This document shows, piece by piece, positions 1 to 12,285 of a stretch of 64,000 nucleotides of DNA; position 1 is the first letter of the stretch; each line of letters opens with the position of its first letter. The translations under genes and the position numbers were made by a program. The notes under the pieces are model-generated. The model made no database searches, was not told the origin of the DNA, and saw only the letters and a list, made by a program, of their open reading frames with translations. The stretch is from Bolinopsis microptera (lineage: Eukaryota; Ctenophora; Tentaculata; Lobata; Bolinopsidae): assembly GCF_026151205.1 (NCBI RefSeq), contig NC_087074.1, positions 12,629,182 through 12,693,181 on the forward strand. Reading direction: 5' to 3'.

Positions 1-1370
1 TCCCCGGGTCAAAATCGGAAAAAATCCTACATTTTAATATACTTTAATATACCTACAATTAGAAGATTTATATTCTTCGTTAAGATTTACATGATGAACT
101 ATATTTTTCACTCAGATTCGCAAGATAAGCCTGTTTTAGGACTAATACATCAATTTCCATCCAGATTGGTCAAAAATTGGCTGAGCTATGAGCTTTAAAA
201 AATATGCCCATATTTGGGCATACGCTTTTGCCCAAATTCGCTTTTGCCCAAATTCGATAAAATGTCAATATTTTTTAATGAGACTAACTCAGTGTTTGTT
301 GAATATAGTTTTTGATTGATTGAAATAAATTTTCGTGCACATACAGAATGAATGGTTAATAATTTAATATATATGTAGACCAAGCTCTGTGCACGGGATG
401 CTTCCTGGAAGAATCCAGTTCTTTTAGCGGGGCACCCTACCTAAAGCCAAATTGAGATATAATAATCATATTCCTAGAGAAATAATCAGAAATCGAATAC
501 CAATCAAATAATATGATATATATGAGTAGTAACCATATTTACTATGCAAAATGCCCCAACCACATAGTGTAAATTTATATAGAATTCAAATTCCATATCA
601 TCATTAAACCTCAATACCTAGTCAATATAATAGCCCAAGCAAAATTAAATAACTTCTTATATACCTTACTGTCATACTACAAATTAATTAAACATTTGAA
701 ATCTGTTGACCAGAGAATAAATTTCTAAGCCTAATGCAAGTGAAATAATTTAGATGCAATAATGAATGCCTAATGTGAGTATCATTTGTCAATGTCCTTG
801 TAAAAAAGTCTGTACAAGAGATATGAGTAACTAATATAGAAGAAAAAACAGGAAGTTGTCGTCTGTTGTAAAATAAATAAAATATCTAGAATATAAATTA
901 GAATATAAAATAACATTCAGTCAATGTGTCGTCAATAAACTGTACAATTATCAAATGTTAAAACTGGGTGATACAGTCACCAAAAAAAAATACTAAGTAT
1001 GATAAGTTAATAAATTAAATGTGGTCTATAAAACTACCACTAAGTATAATAATAGTGGATACTAAGTAAAAAGACCTCCATGAACAAAATTGGGAAAATT
1101 GCACATAATATCTCTGTTCGGAATACTAGCCAAAATGACTTCATTAAAATTGAAATAACTCCATCAGTTTTCGATATTTTTTCAAGAACTTTTTGGAATC
1201 GATTAAGAATTGCATTTCAAGCTTATTTTGGGTAACAATTTTCGATGTAGGCCTCCAAGGATAGGGATATATTCAAGTATATTGTAGGTATATTAAAGTA
1301 TATTAAAGTATATCCCCGGGTCAAAATCGGGAAAAATCCTACATTTTAATATACTTTAATATGGTTGGCC
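1..1370. repeat. Composite repeat with hairpin-MITE cores at both ends
   Basis: Two direct copies of a core holding the palindrome CCCCGGG, the word TCAAAATCGG and a TTTAATATACTTTAATAT tail lie at 1-50 and about 1310-1363. The tail of the first copy (41-59) is an exact 19-bp inverted match to 1281-1299, so the 1.2 kb between is bracketed by inverted repeats. A third copy of the core is the 88-bp hairpin at 14514-14601. The interior (about 90-290) resembles 15080-15310, sharing a 'ggctgagctatgag' type word, repeated 'tgggcat' and 'aaaatgtcaatatttttt'. No coding sequence was seen. It could be one 1.3 kb MITE or a long insert between two short ones. Confidence 0.55.
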
Positions 1371-2770
1371 CCCCCCCCAGAATATATTTATTTAAATTAT
1401 TTTTTTATTTAGTGCAATGATATTTTGTAGACACTTGTGATGATGTTATGTCATAATCTTTACTTACTTACTTACTTACTAATTGTCATGTGCTGCTATA
1501 GAACACATTGTATAATACATTCTTCAAGCTAACGAGTAACATCAGTCAACATTATTGCAAGCCCATGTCGATCTATCCCACTTCAAATAAAACTTGTTAC
1601 TACACCCTTCAAAATATGAATATTTAGCGATTTGCCATAAAATTATTATGTCTGTAAAATGTGCTAAAAATGTAATTTCTTGTTGCATTTTTATATTACA
1701 TCAACACAGGGGTTAATGATTTTATTATATTATTTGATTGTAAATACAAAATAAATAATACAATTTTAAAAAGAAAAAGTCATTCAAAAAAATATATACA
1801 TTCAACTAAATCAAGTAATGAAATTTCCAGAGCATAATAAAATCAAGTGTTGGGGGGGGGGGGGGGGGGGGGGGACGCCATCTTAGGGGGGCGCCAAATC
1901 GTCGTTTGAATGTGAGAAAATTTAAAAAAACTTAACTGAGGTACTAACAAAACTGCGCTTTTTGCTCTAGAAACACACTTTTTTAGAGATTTTACCAGCG
2001 TATCCTCTATTTGTTCAATTATAGGAAGGGGGCGCCAAAAGGGGGGCGCTTTTTTGGCGGGGGCGCCAACAGGCAACGTTATGCCACTGACCTAAAAGAA
2101 GGCAACCAAACGAATTTTGAATGGCCTCCCTTATTTTGCATTTAACAACTTCTTACTTGCAAATTTTGAGGTAAGAGGCTAAGAAACCGTGTTCAATATT
2201 TCCAAGGGATTGTTGTCTCAGTCAGGAACTCTGCACCTGCCATGGTGCATGAGAACCAATACCGCATGATACCACACAATCTGTTTCCTAATCAGCACAA
2301 TATGACAACTGCCAATGAACTGTCTTTTCCCAATGAATTGAAGAGGGGTCAATTGTCGGGTGATCAAATCACAGGATTAAATGTTCTTCTGACCATGCTC
2401 TAGCAGATATCATGAAATTGAGGCAGATATGCTGCAAATCAAATAAAAAAAGGGGGGACTCCCAACCCATGTAGCTGAGACACCCCACAGCAAGTAGACC
2501 AAAGTGGCTCTTGCTTGTGATCAGTGCATCAACTACCCGCCGAAGCGGTAGTTGCGGTATGCTGCAAATCTCACCTTGAATGAACTGGAGGTTTGAGCCC
2601 TTTTCATAGCTTAACTGACCTTATTCCTATTTAAAGATCAATTTAAATTAATTATATTTATAACTATTTCATTAGTGATTTGAATCATTCGATGTTTTTC
2701 ATTATATCCCACTTATCTCTCAGTGTAAGGATTGTAGATATGGCCTAAAAAACATTCAAGTGGATCGGAC
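1371..2770. other. Intergenic, no gene recognised
   Basis: AT-rich sequence with a C9 run just after the MITE core (about 1371) and a G run of about 22 near 1853-1874. The G run is followed by GGGGGCGCC-rich words up to 2070. The only long ORF here (1843-2076, minus) is a by-product of these G/C runs. No splice-bounded exon or RNA gene was recognised. The 5' untranslated region of NBN presumably lies in the last few hundred bases. Confidence 0.5.
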
Positions 2771-5700
2771 ATGTTGGTGCTGTCTGGTGCAGGGTCTGTA
2801 CATTATTTGGTGCCAGGATGTGATTACATAATTGGCAGGAAAACTGACTCAGATATTGTAGTTGTTGCTGACATTAAATATGGTGTTTCCAGACATGTAA
2901 GTACAAAATTGTATAAATTATTATTTTCATTGGTCTTGAATCTTTTACGACCATGTCGATCCCTTCAACTTGTAGCGTTGCTTTGATCTCGGTAGTGAGA
3001 AGCATTATAAGTAATGCATCAGGTTACAATAGTTGGTCATCAGTAAGCATACCAACTTGAATTTGGTTAGATACCTTACAAAACATATTTAAATGGTACG
3101 AAAGTCAGTGGTTTTTCGAAAAAAAAAAACCATATTTTTGGACCAAACCGTCATTATTTTCCCCAAATTATTTTTCATGTATTTTCCTTAATTATGACTT
3201 TACTTATTTACTACCAATATAGTAAGTTATAAATATGATTCATCAAATGAATGAACACTAGTATCTGATCATGAATTGCTTTAAAGCAAGTTAAGTTGAG
3301 GCTAACTCAAAGGCTCCTGAGAAATTGTTTACAAGATGAAACAGCCGATCAGAAAAGCTCTTTGCATTTAATCTTCTCGAAAATATTGGGTTTCATTTTT
3401 GTAAAATAAGGAGATGGAAAGAAATCATTTAGGTCACTGGAATTATGTCGAACATAAATATGTCTCGAAAGGTAGTTTGTAGTTTCACTGTGTTATGACT
3501 ATACTTCGACCCTGGTTTCTATTTTACAGCACATTTTGTGAAGAGGAAATTTATCAACATGCAGATATTAACTATTTGATTATCTGCTCTGTATATTAAT
3601 TGTAAATCAGTCAGTTTTACTTTTCGTTTGTTTGTTGTACTCATTAAAATTGAAATCAACATGAAGTTCACAAAAATTCTTTTCAGCACGGTAAGCTCAG
3701 CTATCATATAAATGGGGAAGTGCTCTACACTGATACATCCCAGTTTGGATCTTTTGTCAACTCAGAGAAGGTAAGCAGTTTATCAAACTTCTGTGTAACA
3801 GTTGGTCTGATTTTTATTGCAGTTCTATTGAAAATTGGTAAATTATAAAAATAAACAAATTTGAAAATACAAGTAAATTGATGAGCAACATGTGAATTTA
3901 AGTAATGTATCATTAATCATATTCTAGCACTTACTTTAGTACTTTTAACTTATCCAGTTTCTCAATTTTAGATTGAATCCAGTCAAAGTTCAGCTGTTCG
4001 AGCAGGAATGGAAATAAAATTAGGTCATCACCCTACTGTGTGGACATTAGAGCTAATGAAAGTTGTTGTATCAAACCTCCAAGGTATACATCTTCAAAAT
4101 GGCAATTTAAGGACGAAAAGACAAACAAATTAGGATTAAACGTAGAACATACGCGCATTTCAGTGTTGATCTGTTAACACTACCATTGGCTACATATGAT
4201 AAGATTGGATTGTCTGTGAATTGGTTTAATGTTTATATACCTCAGGGACAGCAAAACGTGAAGTTGTAGGTACTGTTAAAAGATTGCAACTAGCATTCAG
4301 TGGAGAATGGGATAAGACATGCACAACTCTGATCATGTCCAAAATATCAACAACAGTGAAGGTTTGTTGAATTATTACCATCATGGTATGTAACATTTAT
4401 AATTCATATTGTGGTATGTCACGGCACATTTTAGAATTGAATTAAAATTAATATTCATTAATAATATGCTCAAAATAGCCATATATTTTAGATTTTCATC
4501 ATCGTTGTAATATTATGTCAGAAAGAATGTGGATTCCAAATTAACCAATGTCCACAGCTAAGGTTTTTTTTTCTGGGTGCCACAGACCCACCCAATGGTG
4601 CTGACTTTTTTGGTTTAAAGACCCACTTTTCCATTGAATTTGGCTCGCTGGCTGAGCTGCGCTTGCAGTAACAGTTCACCACCAAATTTTTTAATCCAAT
4701 TTTTTGAACTTTTTTGGCGAAACAGGGTGTTTTAGACGACATTTGGCATTAAAGAAATTTGTAGGACAGCAATAAACTGAGATTGAAAAGAATCAAGTAC
4801 TCACGTACAGGGAAGTAGCCAGGATTTTTCTTAGAGGGGGGCTGTCGGCGAGCGAAGCGAGCCGACGTGTCCAATCCAGCTGTGCAGCGAGCGAAGCGAG
4901 CAAGCTGTGGCAGGGGTCTGGGGGCGCAGCCCCCAGCAGGGTCCAGGGGCGGAGCCCCTTGGCGGGGGCTAGGGGGGCGCAGCCCCCCGGAAAATTTTTG
5001 CGAAACAGGGTGTTTTAGACGACATTTGGCATTTAAGAAATTTGTAGGACAGCAATAAACTGGGATTGAAAAGAATCAAGTACTCACGTAAATTTGGTAA
5101 CTTCACAACAGCAATCTGCATTCTCCAATCAGAATTTACGACTTACTCAGGCCTCATCGTCTTAAGATTTTTACATTTCCTACGGTCTAGGGGACACTAT
5201 TGACTATTTATAGAAGTCTTCTAGAATGTTTGCTTGGATGTTATGACAGATATTTACTAATCCACTCTTCAAATCTTTGACTGACTGCAGTCATAAACAC
5301 AGCCCAGTTACCAGGCGACCATGGGGGAGTAGACACACAGTTGATAACAACAGACCCACTATCAATATCAACAGACCCACTATTTCATCTTACAGACCCA
5401 CAAGTCAATCCACAGACCCATTTCAGAGTAGCAAAAACTCACTATTAAGCGAGTAGACACACACTTAATAACAATAGGCCCACTATTTGACCTTACAGAC
5501 CCACTGCCAATAACAACAGACCCACTTTGTAACCTTACAGACCCACAAATAAATCTACAGACCCATTTCAGAGTAGCAAAGGCCCACTATTAAGCGAGTA
5601 GACACACACTTAATAACAACAGACCCACTATCAATATCAACAGGCCCACTATTTCATCTTACAAACCCATTTCAGAGTAGCAAAGACCCACTATTAAGCG

Positions 5701-8700
5701 AGTAGACACACACTTAATAACAACAGACCCACTATCAATATCAACAGGCCCACTATTTCATCTTACAGACCCACAAGTCAACCTACAGACCCATTTCAGA
5801 GTAGCAAATACCCACTATTAAGCGAGTAGACACACACTTAATAACAACAGACCCACTATCAATATCAACAGGCCCACTATTTCATCTTACAAACCCACAA
5901 GTCAATCTACAGACCCATTTCAGAGTAGCAAAGACCCACTATTAAGCGAGTAGACACACACTTAATAACAACAGACCCACTATCAATATCAACAGGCCCA
6001 CTATTTCATCTTACAGACCCACAAGTCAATCTACAGACCCATTTCAGAGTAGCAAAGACCCACTATTAAGCGAGTAGACACACACTTAATAACAACAGAC
6101 CCACTATCAATATCAACAGACCCACTATTCCACCTTATAGACCCATATAAGTAAGTCTACACTGTAATAAAACACATCCAAGCTATCAACAGGCCCACTT
6201 TTGAGCATGTACAGACCCTCATTAACCATGGTCAATTCAATCCTAACCCCCCCCCCCCCCCCCCCCCCCCCCCAAGAAAATATGTTTTTTTTTTCGTTTC
6301 AGACAATTTTAATTTTTCGATGAAAAAATTTGAGGCAAGGGTGCTGGCACCCTTGGCACCCTTTAAAAAAAAACCTTATCCACAGCAATGAGCAATCAAA
6401 TTTTAAAATCATTGGAACATTTCAAAGCAAATTTGGATCGTACAAGTAATGTGATGGTGTTCTTATTTGACTGAGTTTCTTTCTCAGGTGATAAAGGCAG
6501 TGTCTCACTGCCGAACAATTCTTACACCTGCATTTATTAAAGATCTGGACACTGCCATCAAAGATAAGATCAAAATTCCTATGCTGAATAAATATATTCC
6601 ATCTGTCAGTGATCTAACTTTGAGAACTGCGAAATTCCACCCAATTGCTGAAAGAAAGACACTGTTTGATCCCCTTCAGTTTGTATTCATGAGTGTTGAT
6701 GATAAAAAAGAAAGTGAACAGATCGTGAAGGATCTTGGTGGAACTGTTGCCTTGCTGGATCCTCTTTTTAAAGATAGAAGAAAAGTTATACTTTCAGAGG
6801 AGTCCATTGTCATGGAGACAAAAGATGCTGCGCTCAGTAAGTTGATGAGAACAACACTTCTTGAACGAGGTCTGGTGCCCACAAAGCATGGTGACCTCAT
6901 CTTGTCACTTTTCTATAACGATAAAACGAAGCTGTTTAAGAAGTTCTCCGAGACGCAGTCCACCCAGTCAGGACAGATAAGGATTCAAGATACGCAAGGT
7001 TTCTCACAAATGAGTTGCACGCTTCAAGAAACACAGACTCTTGATGTTTCCTCCATTGAAGCATCTGCCGTTCCTCCACGACTTGACAAAACCATTCTGA
7101 CTCCTCTGAGAGGGCTGCAGAGTAACAGCACAAAAGTTGAGAGCTGTGCATCAACAATGAAACCGGAGATGTGCTCTGAACCTGATGAGGGTTCTAAAAC
7201 AACAAAAAGTTTGAAACTTCCTGATCTCACTGTTCAAAAACCAAAACAAGATATTTCCTTCTATGAAGCTTCTGTTTTTCCACCAAAACTTGACAGAACC
7301 ATCAAGACTCCTTTAGCTTCGCCTTTCAGTACCAAGCAAGAAGTAACGTTTATTGAACCATCTGCTGTACCCCCACGACTTGATGCAACAATCAAGTCTC
7401 CTTTGAATTCAATAATGAGCACAGGAAAAAGCTCGAATATATCAGCTATTGAGCCTTCTCATATCGTCAGCCCTCTTGAACGAAATTCGACGCAGTTCAA
7501 AACTTCTTCATCTCCTTCACCACTTATCAGCCATGCAACATCGAGGACAACTAGTGATAGATTTGACTTGACTACTCCTACAAGAACTAGTGTTGGTTCA
7601 GATGTATCCCTGTTTGATAATTCACGGTCGAAATCATTTGTTGAGATTTCAACTCCTTCAGGAACCTTGGCTTCAAAACCGCTACCGAAAAATTCCAGTA
7701 AGGTTGCGTCCTCTAGTAGGAAGAGAAATTTGATGGACAGTGATGAAAGTGATGAAGACAGTGAGGATGAAAATAATCCGTTTGCTGCTTCCAAAACAAA
7801 ATCGAGCTTCTTTTCAAATACGAACAACCGTAGTAAAGCCCTTAATTCAAGCGTCCCTGCTTCCAACAATTTTGCCAAGAAACCTAAATTGGAACCACAT
7901 GATGGAAGTGAAGATAATTCAACCTGTCGAAGATCAGATTTGGAAGCAAAGTCTTCATCAAATACTGAGAATACTGATGCCGATAGTACTGGAAGGGTTT
8001 GTGAATCTCCTCCTTCCTCTAGTCCCACTGATAACTATTCCATTGAAATGCAGGAAACTTCCTCATCAGCAAGTCAACCTTTTAAACGGGAGCTCAAGGA
8101 AAAAACAGAATCTGTGACTAAACGGCTAAAAACAGGTGAAAGTCCGGTTTTAACCACTGCTAGTTCAATAAATGTCACAATTCCCGATACCTCTCACAGC
8201 ATCTGGCTCAAACGGCCGGACACAAACACTGAGATGGAAAAATCATGCGACAGTTTTAGAAAGATTAGAATAGACGTTAGTTCAGATCTTATAAAGGCGA
8301 CTAGCAACACTTCTGCGGTTGATTCAAGTCATGTTAATAGTAGGGGTGATCAAAGTGTGGTTAATTACAAAATGTTTAAAAAGAAGGGTGTGGTAATGAG
8401 GTCGATGAATGTTACTGTTGCAGACGGACAATTTCGGAGTAATACCACATCTATTTTCGAAGCTTCGCAGTCACAACAGGTTAGTTTACTAATATAACAG
8501 GTTACTTTACTAACCATTAAAGCCTTTCGTTTAGTATCTTGCCTTCTTTATCCTGTTCATTTTTTTTGTTTTAGAGCCACATTCTGGTGATCTTATCATA
8601 ATTGGGACTTCGGGGTTGATTTTGTTACACTGATTATACAAGTACTATACACAAAGTACTATACACTGATTATACAAGTTTATACAAGTACACTAATTAC

Positions 8701-8790
8701 TGAATTTGTTTTCAGAGCGTGGGAGAAGAAGAAGAAGAAATATCCATATTTTCTGACAGAAATGCAGGTAGCAGGCGCACTGTATTCTGA
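2771..8790 (+). CDS. NBN: Nibrin (MRN complex DNA-damage sensor subunit)
   Basis: Six coding exons: 2771-2896, 3687-3770, 3972-4083, 4246-4361, 6488-8479 and 8716-8790. All junctions are GT/AG and keep frame, giving 834 aa (human 754). Seen: an N-terminal FHA domain (about 1-100) with IIGRKTDSD, VSRHHGKLSY and FGSFVNSEK; tandem BRCT-like domains (about 104-290); a long Ser-rich linker with an acidic CK2-type cluster SDESDEDSEDENNPF; and NYKMFKKK (about 772-779), matching the conserved NFKxFKK Mre11-binding motif. The tail has EEEEEISIF, which resembles the acidic-hydrophobic ATM-binding end. In the family, nibrin recruits MRE11-RAD50 and ATM to double-strand breaks in the nucleus. The linker holds a repeated E(A/P)SxxPP(R/K)LD motif. 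Intron 4 contains element A. The start ATG is the first in frame with the FHA domain; a 5' non-coding exon is possible. Confidence 0.93.
4559..6378. mobile_element. Element A: TIR element with 8-bp target duplication, carrying satellites
   Basis: The left end reads TAAGG, nine T, then a GGGTGCCA word. The right end is its inverse: TGGCACCC, a short spacer, nine A, CCTTA. The flanks are perfect 8-bp direct repeats, TCCACAGC at 4551-4558 and 6379-6386, the footprint of a cut-and-paste insertion; an 8-bp duplication is typical of hAT transposons. Inside are two copies of a unit with GACGACATTTGGCAT and GTAGGACAGCAATAAACTG (about 4690-4780 and 4995-5070), GC-rich 'gcagcccccc' words, a 124-bp satellite and a C27 run. 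No transposase was seen. It sits in NBN intron 4, is the same family as element B, and lies in the opposite orientation to it. Confidence 0.85.
5326..6170. repeat. 124-bp satellite array rich in 'cagacccact'
   Basis: The word GAGTAGACAC recurs at 5326, 5451, 5596, 5700, 5824, 5948 and 6072. Spacings are 125, 145, 104, 124, 124 and 124, so about seven units. Each unit has several 'agaccca' sub-repeats. The reverse complement of the sub-repeat is the 'agtgggtct' word that fills the arrays of element B. The last three units are almost identical, which suggests recent local amplification. Confidence 0.9.
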
Positions 8791-8959
8791 TGACAATTAT
8801 TGTTTGAATTTAAATATTCAATTTTAGAATTTTAAAATTTGTTAAGTTATTTACGGGGTAAAATTATTTTTCTTGTTGATCTTATTAAATCACAAATTTG
8901 AGCACTCGCCTATAAATTAAAGATATAATAAAAAAGTAAAAACTGTCTTTTTGTTGCAG

Positions 8960-9009
8960 TTAAGAAGCTGGTTGGCTCAAACAATTTCTCGGAATTTGAT
9001 AATTATTGA
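8960..9009 (+). CDS. NBN: Candidate alternative last exon of NBN
   Basis: A strong acceptor (pyrimidine-rich tract ending TTGTTGCAG) opens a 50-nt reading frame that stops at 9007-9009. It joins in frame to a GCAG|GTAGCA donor at 8767/8768 inside the last NBN exon. That replaces the end GSRRTVF with VKKLVGSNNFSEFDNY and gives 843 aa. Both forms keep the acidic EEEEEISIF stretch. Nothing in the sequence decides which form dominates. The alternative end adds aromatic and acidic residues (FSEFDNY) that recall the FxY character of the vertebrate ATM-binding tail; that likeness is inference. Confidence 0.5.
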
Positions 9010-9155
9010 ATCATCATAATTATTGACACTGACAGCGTTTTTCTTTCAATTTGTTGTAAATAAGAGCTTTAGCCAACCAACATTTGGAACGGTTCGTTGG
9101 TTCATTTTGACCTACTAAACTAATTGCTACTTTTTAGATACAGAGAGAGCAGTGT

Positions 9156-9161
9156 TTTATT
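9156..9161 (-). terminator. Possible polyadenylation signal for the Cys-rich gene at 9348-12285
   Basis: AATAAA on the minus strand, about 190 bp beyond the stop codon of the minus-strand gene. It lies in the roughly 340-560 bp gap between the tail-to-tail 3' ends of NBN and that gene, so the two 3' UTRs may be close or overlap. Confidence 0.4.
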
Positions 9162-9347
9162 ATAGTTTATTCGAGACTATCATTGCAACGTTACATAATA
9201 GTATAATGCTACCTCACAATCTCTGATATCACTCACTCGATTGTATCTAAATACAAAATGTTGATAAAAACATTGAAATCGTAAAACGTGTTCAACAAAC
9301 ATGCTGACATTACTATCACATCAGGACCATGTCATGCTAAAGTGTTC

Positions 9348-12285
9348 TCACAAGAGGGCTAGGATAAGAGGCAGGAAGATGGCTGTGAAGGCAGCAACAA
9401 AAGCTCTGTTGCACTGAACATTTCCACATTCCGTGCATGTCATAGCTGCCTTCTCCTCCGCAGTACATCCTCCACATCCGTTGTTTAGGTAATTGGTGCT
9501 GGTGGCTTCCCTGCCCGGCCTGAGGTTTGGAACTTTTATAATAGGCTATATTTTGAAGAAATGTTAAAGTTGGTGACATTTTTTGAAAAGTTATCATTAT
9601 CTATAACAAAGTTAGATCTGTAATTTCGCAATAGTTTAGCTTTGCGATCCCAGACATTCTTCTATTGTGTGTTGCATCATAAACGTTATGAATTATGATT
9701 ATAATTTTAATTTGTTACTATAGCAATTATAGTATGATACTATAGTAATAGTATGTTACATATTATAGTAATAATATGTTATTTTTATAACTATGTTGCC
9801 ATAGTAATAATATGTTATTATTATAACTATGTTATAATTATACATTGTGGGAAGATGGTATATATGTTATAATTATACCCACATATTGCACTTTGGTGCA
9901 GTATTCTCTCGTCTCTGACAAGTTATCATATCATCTTTGGTTTTAAACTTTTTTTCCTTCTCTTTGTATTCATAATCGTAGCACTTATAATCCGGTTTAA
10001 TCGTTATAATTTCCTTGTTGCATGGCTCATCTGTGTTTCCAAAGCACTCCTGACACGTCGTGTTCAATTTGTCAGGCGTGCAGCCTCCACACCCGTAGCT
10101 AAGCTCTCCAGCAAACCCAGAGTATTGCACAAACTTGGTCCTGACAGGGCAGGTTTGGGTTAATTTAAATATAATTATAGAAATGTTTGTTTGTTTATAT
10201 AGAAACAGGCCAGGTCAAGATATCACGATTCACAAGGAAATGTGTTAGATAAAATGAATAAATTTTACTGGTGGCACTTGACTGGCACGCCATCATCCCC
10301 AGATTTGGGACATGTTTGACCCTCTGTGTTCGTTCCATCTCCCTGTAAACACAATATAGGCACCGGATCTATCTGTTGACAGTGTTCAGCCTGTACACCA
10401 CTAACTGTGCATCCTCCACAGCGGGTGTTGTCCAAAAACTGTACTTTTTTACCATCGTTAGCAACTGGCCTGGAAATACAAATGTAGTAAAGGTGGTCCA
10501 TCTTAAATTAAAATGGTGGGATATTTTAAAAAATCCTAGCAAGATAGATTGAGGAAAAGAAAAAACATAATTAGGTAAATTATGTGCATTCTTTATACTG
10601 CACTTTTTCCGCCTTGAAATTGGTGAAAAACGTAGGCATGCAACCTGCAATCCGAAGATGATCACAGCCCTTGTATCAATGATAACGTGCAATATTATAG
10701 CTAATACTAAGATTTGAAATTGTAAGATTAGTAACTTGTTGCACAGCATGGGGGTTGTTTTTAGTCTCCTGCAAGTGACTGTTCCCTCTGTTTCCTCCAT
10801 GTTCTTTTTAATGTAACTTTTGCTGTCTTGATCGAATTTGTACTCATTACACCTGAAATCTCTTCCCACGGTGGTTATCTTGGTGTTACACGCTGTGACA
10901 TCATTCCCGTCACATTCCTCACATGTGTTAGTGTCACAGTCTCCACAGCTGTAGGTTCCGTCTGCGAAACCTTCATACTCTAGAAACTTCGGCCTGCGAG
11001 CGTTTTTGATCAAAAGTTGCTCTGATATTTATATTGATATTTATATATAAACATAAATTGAACATATCGGTTATTCGAGATAATAGAACCATCAGATGCA
11101 GATCTACGTAGATGGTTGACAGTCTACTCTCAAATTTCAATAAAGTAACAATTCTAACATTTGTATGTCACGTACTTGCTACACACAGTGGGTGGTGCTT
11201 GAGACTTTTCGGGTATACAAATTCTACCCAACCCATCAGAACCGTCCCCCTGGACACACTTGACAGGTGTTCTGTTGCACACATCTCTATCCTCGCATTC
11301 CGCACATACCCTTGCTGCTTTGTCCGAGTACCTACATCCCCCACACCCCTTTTTCTTGACTTCGTAATCTTCGTCTGCAAAATCTCCGGGCATGTTGCAC
11401 TTAATTAGAGTTCCCTCCAGTCTTTTGCAGATTGTTAAATCCTCTTTCATTATGAACTTTTTGTCTGTTAAATTATACTCGTAACTATGGCACTTGAAGT
11501 CATCATCAGTATCCTTCTTCACATTGCAGGCTGTCTCCGTTTCTCCTAAACAGCTCTCACATGTATCTTCTGTATCGTCTGCACAAGGTCCACAAGCGTA
11601 GTCTACCCCTTCTGACATACCTGTGTACTCTACATACCTTGGCCTGCAAGTCAGAATGAGATTCACGAATCAGGATTCAGGATTACATAGACCACGTGTA
11701 TCTTACCCCTCCCCCCTCAGTCCTCACCTTATGATACTACTGTTACAGCCGTAAACCATAACTAATCTATTGAATACCTCAAAAGTCGAAGTGTCGCTGT
11801 TTGAAACTTAAATTCTTGTCACGTCGAGAATATAACTGTAATTTAAATACTTTGAAATGGATATTAAAGTATTAAAACGATTAAAGCTAGGGTATTATAT
11901 AAAATATTTGTAATAATAACAATTTGTACTTACTGGCTGCACTTGGTTGCTGCATCGTCCCCTTCACAGACCTTTGCTTCCATATCACTCCCATCACCCT
12001 GTACACACTTTATAGGCACAGCAACTTCCTCGTCACTGCCACTGGACTCACCATCACCCTCACCACCAACCACTGAGGCAATATTGTAGATGGAGGAGAG
12101 TTGGATCATAATTCAGATGTAAGTACATGAGATGTTTTAATACTTTGAATTCTATCTAATACATTTTGCTATTAATTGTAAACCTTTTGAAATGTCTACA
12201 ATTGTAAACCTTTTGAAATAGAAGATAAAATGAACAATTTACCTGACACATACATCAAGCAAAGTGCAAGTACCGTCGCCTTCAT
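9348..12285 (-). CDS. Secreted/GPI-anchored Cys-rich protein with six Ly6-like modules (paralogue 1)
   Basis: Seven exons on the minus strand: 12243-12285, 11934-12072, 11176-11643, 10736-10993, 10269-10469, 9883-10140 and 9348-9519, adding to 512 aa. Exon 1 encodes a signal peptide (MKATVLALCLMYVS). Then three copies of a two-part unit follow. Part one has KCVQGDG, (P/T)(K/R)(F/Y)xxYxG, CGxC, CxxC and a final CN. Part two has KCxxYEY, CxR, CN, CGGC and a final CN. Each part has about eight Cys and ends in CN, as Ly6/uPAR three-finger domains do. The C-terminus after the last CN is hydrophobic (AAFTAIFLPLILALL), like a GPI-attachment signal. All introns after exon 1 fall at the same codon phase, with AG|G(C/A)C acceptors at module borders. 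The donor of exon 4 (AA|GTTACT) is weak. Function is unknown; assignment to the three-finger fold rests on the Cys pattern only. Confidence 0.82.

Noticed and set aside
1843-2076. 77-aa minus-strand ORF with a poly-Pro end
   Set aside because: It depends on the G/C runs at 1853-1874 and shows no family resemblance.
6467-6487. NBN coding start at the beginning of the large open frame
   Set aside because: The 'tttctttctcag' before 6488 is a splice acceptor, and upstream exons encode the FHA and first BRCT parts, so the frame only appears to start there.
7459-8028. 189-aa minus-strand ORF opposite the NBN linker
   Set aside because: It is a shadow of the Ser-rich coding frame; its Leu/Ser/Glu-rich antisense composition has no domain.
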